From assembly GCA_025928515.1 (NCBI GenBank), contig JAICJI010000016.1, positions 1-43,564 on the forward strand: a stretch of 43,564 nucleotides of DNA, written 5' to 3'. Both the position numbers and the translations under genes were made by a program. The notes beneath the pieces were generated by a model. The model had not been told where the DNA came from, did not search any database, and worked only from the letters and a program-made list of their open reading frames with translations. This document shows, one piece after another, positions 38,319-43,564 of this stretch (the first letter of the stretch is position 1; each line of letters starts with the position of its first letter). The DNA comes from Thermoleophilia bacterium (GTDB lineage: Bacteria; Actinomycetota; Thermoleophilia; Gaiellales; Gaiellaceae).

Positions 38319-39274
38319 CGCGGCCAGAGTGAGATCGCCACGTACCGCGTCTCCGGGGCGACCTTCGCCGTCCAGAACCGCTTCAACGTCCCGGCCTCGA
38401 GCTCCACGACCTGGCCGGTGAAGAGAGACGAGGTCACGACCTTGCCGCCGAAGGTGGCGAGGTTGAACGAGCCGTATGGCATCCGGACGGTTCCGAGCCT
38501 CCGGTAGGTCCGCCACAGCACCGCCTGGAGCGAGGATCCATAGCCGCTCGTGAGCAGCGCCCGCGCGCCGGAAAAGGCGACCTCCTGCGGCGCCCGCTCG
38601 GTCCGAAGAACTTTCACCACCTTGCCGCTCGCGGCGTTGTAGACGGTGACATAGCGCGCACGTGACGAGCTGACCCAGACCGTGCGGCCGTCTGGCGCGA
38701 AGCCGATGCTGTGCGACAGGAAGCGCGGTTGAAGCCGGCCGGCGACGTGCGGTCGTGCCGGCGTCGAGGTGTCCAGCCGCACGATCGTCGTCGCGACCTC
38801 GCCGAGGACGACCCAGAGACGCTTGCCGTCCGGGCTGAACGACATGTGGTGCGCCCGCACGCCGACATAGACGCGATCCACGATCCGCCGCCGAACGAGG
38901 TCGATCACGGAGATCTCGCCGCTGCCCCCGTCCGCGACGTACGCGAAGCGGTCTCCGGGAGCGATCCTCGCCACCTGCGGGTTGCTGAAGCCGTGGAAGA
39001 CCTTGAGCGGCCGGAGCGAGTGCCAGCCGAGCAGCGTCACTGTCCCGTGCGGGTCGAGCACGACGGCCGGACCGTGGAGCGGAGCGGCGACCATCAACGG
39101 ATCCGGGACGTGCACACGCTTGAGGATGTGGCCTCCGTGCTGGCCGAGAGAGACGGCGAGAACCTCGTTCGCTGTCTCGGCGACGACGATCGCAACGGGC
39201 CGGTTCGCGGGCACGCCGGCGGACGCAGCGGGAACGAGCAACAGTGCTGCGGCGATCAGGAGAAGTCTGCGCAT
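38315..39274 (-). CDS. Secreted YncE-like beta-propeller protein
   Basis: 319 aa with a signal peptide (MRRLLLIAAALLLVPAASAG). The mature part is a series of beta-propeller repeats of the surface-layer/YncE type: NPQVARIAPGDRFAYVADGGSGEISVIDLVRRRIVDRV, HHMSFSPDGKRLWVVLG, IGFAPDGRTVWVSSSRARYVTVYNAASGKVV. No catalytic residues recognised; such proteins bind ligands or nucleic acid outside the cell. Its stop shares a CTAG palindrome with the stop of the convergent anti-sigma gene, giving a 4-bp overlap. The two propeller proteins may be related by duplication, which needs an alignment. Confidence 0.82.
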   Translation of the reverse strand: MRRLLLIAAALLLVPAASAGVPANRPVAIVVAETANEVLAVSLGQHGGHILKRVHVPDPLMVAAPLHGPAVVLDPHGTVTLLGWHSLRPLKVFHGFSNPQVARIAPGDRFAYVADGGSGEISVIDLVRRRIVDRVYVGVRAHHMSFSPDGKRLWVVLGEVATTIVRLDTSTPARPHVAGRLQPRFLSHSIGFAPDGRTVWVSSSRARYVTVYNAASGKVVKVLRTERAPQEVAFSGARALLTSGYGSSLQAVLWRTYRRLGTVRMPYGSFNLATFGGKVVTSSLFTGQVVELEAGTLKRFWTAKVAPETRYVAISLWPR

Positions 39275-39315
39275 GCCACCGATACGGCGCCGGGGTGCGC
39301 GCAGGTCCGATGAGC

Positions 39316-39321
39316 TACGGT
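39316..39321 (+). promoter_or_regulatory. Putative -10 element TACGGT before tRNA-Pro
   Basis: TACGGT ends 11 nt before the first base of the tRNA, so transcription would begin a few bases before the mature 5' end. No -35 box is clear. Confidence 0.4.
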
Positions 39322-39332
39322 TGATCTCCCCG

Positions 39333-39407
39333 CGGGGCGTGGCGCAGCCTGGTTAGCGCGTTGGTCTGGGGGACCAAAGGTCGCCGGTTCGAATCCGGCC
39401 GCCCCGA
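39333..39407 (+). tRNA. tRNA-Pro (anticodon GGG)
   Basis: Complete cloverleaf: acceptor stem 39333-39339 with 39400-39406 (7 bp), D stem GCGC/GCGC (39342-39345 and 39356-39359), anticodon stem TTGGT/ACCAA (39361-39365 and 39373-39377) with anticodon GGG at 39368-39370, and T stem GCCGG/CCGGC around TTCGAAT (39383-39399). Discriminator base A 39407. No CCA is encoded, so the CCA-adding enzyme is needed. It reads CCC and CCU codons. Confidence 0.97.
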
Positions 39408-39426
39408 TTCGACGGTTGTCGCGCGA

Positions 39427-39990
39427 TCAGGCGGTCGTGACGTTGGTCCGGCCGCAACGCAGCTTCCCCTTGTGCACCGGGCCGAAGCGCTTGCCGATGT
39501 TCTTGAAGTAGGGAGAGCGGACGAACAGCACGAAGCGTCGCCACTGATGCGTCTCGGCCAGGTGGGCCGCCCGGCGCATGGCTCCGTCGGCGACGTCAAG
39601 GTTGCTGCGCAGGCGCTGGATGAACGGCGCTGCGGAGGGCGGCGGGAGGAGCCGATCGATCTCTCTCGTCATGCGATCGAAGACCGCCGTGATCCTTCTC
39701 ATGCCGCTCGAGACCTCCCGGAGGCTGTGCGGCTTCTTGTTCACGATCGGCTTGAGCTGCAGGCAGACCGATCGGCCGATGCGCTCCCCGGCCTGACGGA
39801 ACTGCGCAGGCGTGAGGATCTTTGGGGTGGCGGGGGAACGGGTAGCCGATGTTCCGCCGAACGCGGTCATTGCCGCGAAGATCAGCGCGAGGCCCACCAC
39901 GACGACAGCAGTGAACGCGACCAGCGGCTTACGAAAGAACGACGCCACGAACCTGATGTCGGGCGTACAGCCAGTGCTCGCTCCCCCCAT
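39427..39990 (-). CDS. Hypothetical single-pass membrane protein
   Basis: 187 aa, family not recognised. One membrane segment near the N-terminus (about residues 22-45, VAFTAVVVVGLALIFAAM) preceded by basic residues (FFRKP), then a Pro/Ser/Thr linker and a mainly helical, basic outer domain (TPAQFRQAGERIG, RRITAVFDRMTREIDRLLP). Two Cys residues (SVCLQL and LRCGRT) in the outer part could form a disulfide. Starts at ATG 39990, although GTG further in (VASFFRKP) would also keep the membrane segment. It is flanked by tRNA-Pro and another small hypothetical gene. Coding is supported by the clear membrane topology. Confidence 0.65.
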   Translation of the reverse strand: MGGASTGCTPDIRFVASFFRKPLVAFTAVVVVGLALIFAAMTAFGGTSATRSPATPKILTPAQFRQAGERIGRSVCLQLKPIVNKKPHSLREVSSGMRRITAVFDRMTREIDRLLPPPSAAPFIQRLRSNLDVADGAMRRAAHLAETHQWRRFVLFVRSPYFKNIGKRFGPVHKGKLRCGRTNVTTA

Positions 39991-40024
39991 CCGAGGGACT
40001 CGTCAGCAGGAGCAGTGCGGCGAG

Positions 40025-40273
40025 CTAGGAGACTTCGACGAGCTCGGCGCCAGCCCGCTGAGGCCACCAGAGAGCGGGCAACGGGAGGTCTTCCGGGTAA
40101 CCGTGGTAGCTGAGCCGAGCGCGCTCAGCCGTGAGCGCGTTGCCGACTTCAGCGTTGGCATCGCCCAGCGTCTGCAGCAATGCCCGGCCGATGGGCCAAC
40201 CGCGCACGAGCTCCTGAGTTGCAGGGTCGTCGCCGACCCAGAAGACGTGCGGTCTCGCAGCAGCAGTGACCAT
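40025..40273 (-). CDS. Small hypothetical protein
   Basis: 82 aa from ATG 40273; not recognised. Content is mixed alpha/beta with a tryptophan-rich tail (VFWVGDD near the start, RGWPIGRALLQTLGDAN, then PALWWPQRAGAELVEV at the end). No signal peptide or membrane segment. ATG 40273 lies 6 nt after TACGTA on the minus strand, an imperfect form of the -10 box seen elsewhere; a longer form from 40312 is possible. The plus-strand frame over the same bases looks like a shadow. Evidence for coding is moderate. Confidence 0.5.
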   Translation of the reverse strand: MVTAAARPHVFWVGDDPATQELVRGWPIGRALLQTLGDANAEVGNALTAERARLSYHGYPEDLPLPALWWPQRAGAELVEVS

Positions 40274-40359
40274 GCCTGATACGTAGGTCGGCGCCGCCCC
40301 CCCGACCCACACCCGTTCGGATAGCTCGGGGGCACCGTACGGCTATGAACGACCACCCG

Positions 40360-41364
40360 TCAGGCCACGAGGACGTCGGCGGAACACGAGGCCACCAGTG
40401 CGTTTCGCCAGTCTTCGACGCCAGCGAGCTGAGGGTGGCCGACGTCGACCCCGACCTCCGGCCAGGAGTCGAGGATCAGCGCTCGCGCGCCGACCGCCGA
40501 GCCAATCGCGAGCAGGTCGTCGACCGCGAATACGTCCCGTCTCCCGGACTGGCGCCTTGCGATCCCGTCGAGCTCGCGCAGCTCCTCGAGCGGGTCGATC
40601 CGGACGTTCGAGTCGGAGCCGATGCAGAGCTCGATCCCGCGGTGGAGCAGGCGCTCGACGGGGAGGAAGCCGTCACCGAGGTTCGCCTCGGTCGTCGGGC
40701 AGGCGCAGACGCAGGCGCCGGAAGCCGCAAGCAGGTCGAGCTCGTGGCCGTCCGCATTTGTCGCGTGGACGACGGTCGTGCGCGGGCCGAGGCAGCCGCA
40801 CGCGTCGAGCAGCTCGAGCGGCCGCAGCCCGTGCTCCGCGACGCATTCCTCGATCTCGCGCGGCTGCTCGTCGGCATGGACGTGGAGCGGCAGTCCGTGC
40901 TCCGCGGCGTAACGGCCGAGCTCCTCGAGCCACTCCCGCGGGCAGGCGCGGACGGAGTGGGGGGCAACGCCGACGTGCACTCCGGCCTTACGCAGCTCCT
41001 CCAGCTCGCGCAGGTAATCCGCCACCGAGCCCTGCCGGAACCGCTCGATCCCGCCGCGGGCGTACGCGACGTGGAGCAGGACGAGCTCGATTCCCGCCGC
41101 GGCGGCAGCTTCCGCCGCAGCGTGCGCCTCCGCGAGGCCGAGATAGTGGAACTCGCCCACTGCGGTGTAGCCGGCCGAGCGCAGCTCGCCGTAGACGTCC
41201 GCGTAGCTCGCCCGGACGTGCTCGGGCGTTTGACCGCGAGCGAGCTCGAGCATCGTCTCGCGCCAGGCCCAGAAATCGCCGCCTTCGACGCGCCCGCGCA
41301 ACGCCCGTTGGAACGCGTGGCAGTGCGCATTCACAAAACCCGGGACCCGAGGCAGCTGCGGCAC
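40360..41364 (-). CDS. Amidohydrolase, formimidoylglutamate deiminase (HutF)-like, short form
   Basis: 334 aa metallo-dependent hydrolase. Metal ligands: [11 protein letters not shown] (H14, H16), [20 protein letters not shown] and the late [10 protein letters not shown] Asp. [14 protein letters not shown] together with FWAWRETM is characteristic of HutF, which deaminates N-formimino-L-glutamate in histidine breakdown. It is about 110-120 residues shorter than usual HutF: the N-terminal beta-strands before the HxH motif and the C-terminal composite domain are absent, as the protein begins only 12 residues before HxH. No other hut genes are nearby, so the substrate may differ. GTG 41364 is 6 nt after AAGGAT and 17 bp from the divergent gene. 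Confidence 0.8.
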   Translation of the reverse strand: MPQLPRVPGFVNAHCHAFQRALRGRVEGGDFWAWRETMLELARGQTPEHVRASYADVYGELRSAGYTAVGEFHYLGLAEAHAAAEAAAAAGIELVLLHVAYARGGIERFRQGSVADYLRELEELRKAGVHVGVAPHSVRACPREWLEELGRYAAEHGLPLHVHADEQPREIEECVAEHGLRPLELLDACGCLGPRTTVVHATNADGHELDLLAASGACVCACPTTEANLGDGFLPVERLLHRGIELCIGSDSNVRIDPLEELRELDGIARRQSGRRDVFAVDDLLAIGSAVGARALILDSWPEVGVDVGHPQLAGVEDWRNALVASCSADVLVA

Positions 41365-41369
41365 GCCCG

Positions 41370-41376
41370 TATCCTT
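41370..41376. promoter_or_regulatory. Compact divergent promoter core TATCCTT
   Basis: Plus strand: TATCCT (41370-41375) ends 6 nt before ATG 41382. Minus strand: AAGGAT (41376-41371) ends 6 nt before GTG 41364. The 17-bp gap has no ribosome binding site in either direction. The minus-strand hexamer lacks the first T of TANNNT, so the plus direction is better supported. Confidence 0.5.
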
Positions 41377-41381
41377 TCCAC

Positions 41382-41933
41382 ATGGAGGCCCCTGCTGTGT
41401 CGCAGCCGCTCGCCCAGCTCCCGAACGCGCTCACGATCGCGCGGCTCGCGCTGATCCCCCTCTTCGTCGTGCTCATGGTGGCTGCAGGCCACAAGCCGAG
41501 CTGGCCGGCCGGAGTCACCTTCGGCATCGCCGGGATCACCGACCAGGTGGACGGCTTCCTTGCGAGGCGCTGGCGTGTGGAATCGCGCTTCGGCAAGCTC
41601 GCCGACCCGCTCGCCGACCGGCTGATGATCGACGCGGCCGTGATCCTCCTCTTCGCCTACGACCGGCTGCCGTGGGCGGGTCTCGTCGTCATCCTCGGGC
41701 GCGACGTCGTGCTGCTCGCCGGCTCCGTTTTCCTCGTCCCTCGAGGGATCGAGGTCGACGTGAACGCAATCGGCAAGGCCGCGACTTGGGTGCTGTACGC
41801 GGCGATCTTCCTGCGCATCGTCACGCACCGCGCGACCGACTGGCCCGTCGACCTCTTCTGGGCCGGCCTCGCGCTCGCGCTCGCGGCCGGGTTGTTCTAC
41901 TTGCGGACGGCCTGGGGAGAAGTGCGCAGATGA
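41382..41933 (+). CDS. CDP-alcohol phosphatidyltransferase (PgsA-like)
   Basis: 183 aa, four to six membrane segments, the size of phosphatidylglycerophosphate synthases. The catalytic signature is complete: [49 protein letters not shown] is the usual start of PgsA-type proteins. It would make phosphatidylglycerophosphate or a related lipid (for example a phosphatidylinositol precursor) from CDP-diacylglycerol. ATG 41382 is 6 nt after TATCCT. Its stop overlaps the ManC-like start by three bases. This is the second member of the family in the window and differs from the one at 33622 in length and context. Confidence 0.9.
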   Translation: MEAPAVSQPLAQLPNALTIARLALIPLFVVLMVAAGHKPSWPAGVTFGIAGITDQVDGFLARRWRVESRFGKLADPLADRLMIDAAVILLFAYDRLPWAGLVVILGRDVVLLAGSVFLVPRGIEVDVNAIGKAATWVLYAAIFLRIVTHRATDWPVDLFWAGLALALAAGLFYLRTAWGEVRR

Positions 41934-43564
41934 AGGCCGTCGTCATGGCCGGGGGAGAGGGCACCCGGCTCCGCCCGCTCACCTCGAATCAGCCGAAGCC
42001 GATGGTGCCGATCGTCGGCAAGCCGTGCATGGAGCACATCGTCGAGCTTCTCAAGGCTCACGGCTTCGAGGACGTGATCGTCACGGTCGCGTTCCTCCCG
42101 CAGGCGATCCGCAGCTACTTCGGCAGCGGGGAGTCGCTCGGCGTCGACATCGGCTATTCGGTCGAGGAGTCGCCGCTCGGCACCGCAGGCTCCGTCAAAC
42201 GCGCGGCCGGACGGCTCGACGACACGTTCCTCGTCATCTCCGGCGACGCCCTGTGCGACGTCGATCTCACGCAGCTCGTCGAGGCGCACCGTGAGAGGCA
42301 GGCGTCGGTCACGATCGGGCTCAAGTCGGTCGACAACCCGCTCGAGTTCGGCATCGTCGTGACCGACGAGGACGGCCGCGTCGAGCGGTTCCTCGAGAAG
42401 CCGTCGTGGGGCCAGGTCTTCTCGGACACGATCAACACCGGCATCTACGTGCTCGAGCCGGAGGTGCTGAAGCACATCCCACAAGACCGGCCGTACGACT
42501 TCTCGAAGGAGCTCTTCCCGCTGCTGCTCGAGATGGGCAGGCCGATCTACGGCCACGTCTTCGACGGCTACTGGCAGGACATCGGAAACCTCGACCAGTA
42601 CCGGCAGGCGAACTTCGACGCGCTCGACGAGAGGGTCCGGCTCGAGATCCCGGGCATCCGCATCCGTGGCAACATCTGGCTGGGGGACGGGGTGGACCTC
42701 GACGACCTCGACGCGATCGAAGGGCCCGCCTACCTCGGCAACTACTGCCGCATCGGGCGGGGCGCCCATATCGGCCCGTACTCGGTGCTCTCGACGAGCG
42801 TCACCGTTCGCGAGCGCGGTCGCGTCGTGCGCTCGATCGTCGACACCTCGACCTACATCGGTCGGAGCACCGAGGTCGTGGGCGCGATCGTCGGCCGTAG
42901 CTGCGACCTGCGCGCGCACGTGCGCGTCCACGAGGGTGTCGCGGTCGGCGACGAGGTGACCGTCGGCGCCGAGAGCGTGATCCTCCCGGGTGTCCGGATC
43001 TACCCGTTCAAGGAGGTCGAGACCGGCTCCCAGCTGCACGAGAGCCTGATCTGGGAGTCGCGCGGCACGACCCGGGTCTTCGGTAAAGGCGGGGTGGCGG
43101 GCATGGTCAACGTCGACCTGACGCCGGACGTCGCCGTCAGGCTCGCCGCCGCGCTCGGGACGGCCCTGAAGCGGGGTACCCGTGTCGTCGCCAGCCGTGA
43201 GGGCGCCGCCGCCTGCCGGATGATCAAGCGGGCAATGATCTCCGGGATCTCGTCGACCGGCGTCCACGTCGAGGATCTCCGGGTCAGCCCCGCGGCGGTT
43301 GCGCGGCATCTAGTGAAGTCCGAGGCCCACGACGCCGGCTTCCACGTCGGCGTCAGCCCGAGCGACCCCGAGGTGATCCGGATCCAGTTCTTCGGGCCGC
43401 TCGGCGTCGAGATGGGCGCCGCCATGCAGAAGGAAGTCGAGAAACACTTCACGCGCGGCGAGTTCCGCCGCGTCGCCGCCGGCGAGGTGGGAGGGATCTC
43501 CTACCCGGCGCGGGTGCGCGAGACGTACGCCGCCGACCTCCTCTCGACCATCGACGTCGAGGCG
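41930..43564 (+). CDS. Mannose-1-phosphate guanylyltransferase-like protein fused to a degenerate phosphomannomutase domain (3' end outside window)
   Basis: Open to the window end: 545 codons seen. N-terminal nucleotidyltransferase ([40 protein letters not shown]; then [23 protein letters not shown]). Left-handed beta-helix repeats follow from about residue 245 ([51 protein letters not shown]). From about residue 390 a phosphohexomutase-like domain begins, but the active-site TASHNP reads VSPSDP (475-480), so the phosphoserine is replaced by P477. The mutase half is probably inactive. The first half likely makes GDP-mannose or another NDP-sugar for the envelope. ATG 41930 overlaps the upstream stop (ATGA). 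Confidence 0.88.
   Translation, partial: MKAVVMAGGEGTRLRPLTSNQPKPMVPIVGKPCMEHIVELLKAHGFEDVIVTVAFLPQAIRSYFGSGESLGVDIGYSVEESPLGTAGSVKRAAGRLDDTFLVISGDALCDVDLTQLVEAHRERQASVTIGLKSVDNPLEFGIVVTDEDGRVERFLEKPSWGQVFSDTINTGIYVLEPEVLKHIPQDRPYDFSKELFPLLLEMGRPIYGHVFDGYWQDIGNLDQYRQANFDALDERVRLEIPGIRIRGNIWLGDGVDLDDLDAIEGPAYLGNYCRIGRGAHIGPYSVLSTSVTVRERGRVVRSIVDTSTYIGRSTEVVGAIVGRSCDLRAHVRVHEGVAVGDEVTVGAESVILPGVRIYPFKEVETGSQLHESLIWESRGTTRVFGKGGVAGMVNVDLTPDVAVRLAAALGTALKRGTRVVASREGAAACRMIKRAMISGISSTGVHVEDLRVSPAAVARHLVKSEAHDAGFHVGVSPSDPEVIRIQFFGPLGVEMGAAMQKEVEKHFTRGEFRRVAAGEVGGISYPARVRETYAADLLSTIDVEA

Noticed and set aside
39333-39427. tRNA-Pro as an integration site for a mobile element
   Set aside because: No integrase, no repeat of the tRNA 3' end and no foreign base composition was seen nearby.
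39812-40279. Plus-strand 155-residue frame opposite two small minus-strand genes
   Set aside because: Composition is irregular and it crosses two better minus-strand candidates, one with a clear membrane segment.

Overview
This is a GC-rich (roughly 70%), densely coding stretch of a bacterial chromosome. The gene set points to an actinobacterium: SepF, YggT and DivIVA cell-division genes together, a DnaE2-type polymerase, GTG/TTG starts, and many transcripts that appear leaderless. My best guess is a deep-branching class such as Thermoleophilia/Gaiellales, but that is inference from gene order and protein style. I found no phage, insertion sequence or CRISPR array.

Layout. 1-1343: 3' part of dnaE2 (error-prone polymerase). 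1446-5883: a large secreted S53 (sedolisin) protease with TIG, InlB-B-like and PASTA domains, then a small Cys-rich protein. 5974-10925: carbohydrate block with two GH15 enzymes whose 3' ends overlap tail to tail, an acidic helical protein and a GT4 glycosyltransferase. 10943-13200: EEP-family phosphohydrolase, class V aminotransferase, HD hydrolase. 13223-15448: murA (Asp in place of the catalytic Cys), a HisB-fold protein that has lost its metal-binding motifs, and RidA. 15467-21783: CCA-adding enzyme, pgeF, a PLP-homeostasis protein without a normal start codon, sepF, yggT, divIVA, a DUF167 gene, a DksA-like gene, lspA and an rluD-type synthase. 21907-31990: the conserved block rpsB-tsf-pyrH-frr-uppS-cdsA-dxr-rseP-ispG-proS plus an XRE regulator, closed by a strong terminator.

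32202-36658 (minus strand) reads as one operon: a pterin dehydratase, an ECF-like sigma factor and its zinc anti-sigma, a FAD oxidoreductase, a CDP-alcohol phosphatidyltransferase, FolE and a RibD_C reductase. Three pterin enzymes with their own sigma/anti-sigma pair suggest an envelope- or redox-controlled pterin system. A second sigma/anti-sigma module diverges from it (36722-38318) and ends against a secreted beta-propeller gene. Then come tRNA-Pro(GGG), two hypothetical genes, a short HutF-like deiminase, a second CDP-alcohol phosphatidyltransferase and a GDP-mannose pyrophosphorylase-like protein with a degenerate phosphomannomutase domain that runs off the window.

The most notable points are the HisB-fold pseudoenzyme before RidA; divergent gene pairs only 17-22 bp apart that share one symmetric -10 heptamer and seem to give leaderless mRNAs both ways; the wider TANNNT-plus-about-6-nt leaderless signature that fixes many starts; the PLP-homeostasis gene without ATG/GTG/TTG upstream of its PLP lysine; the sigma-controlled pterin operon; and altered catalytic or contact residues in MurA, EF-Ts, UppS and the ManC-like protein. 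Everything here comes from reading the sequence; no alignment or database search was run.
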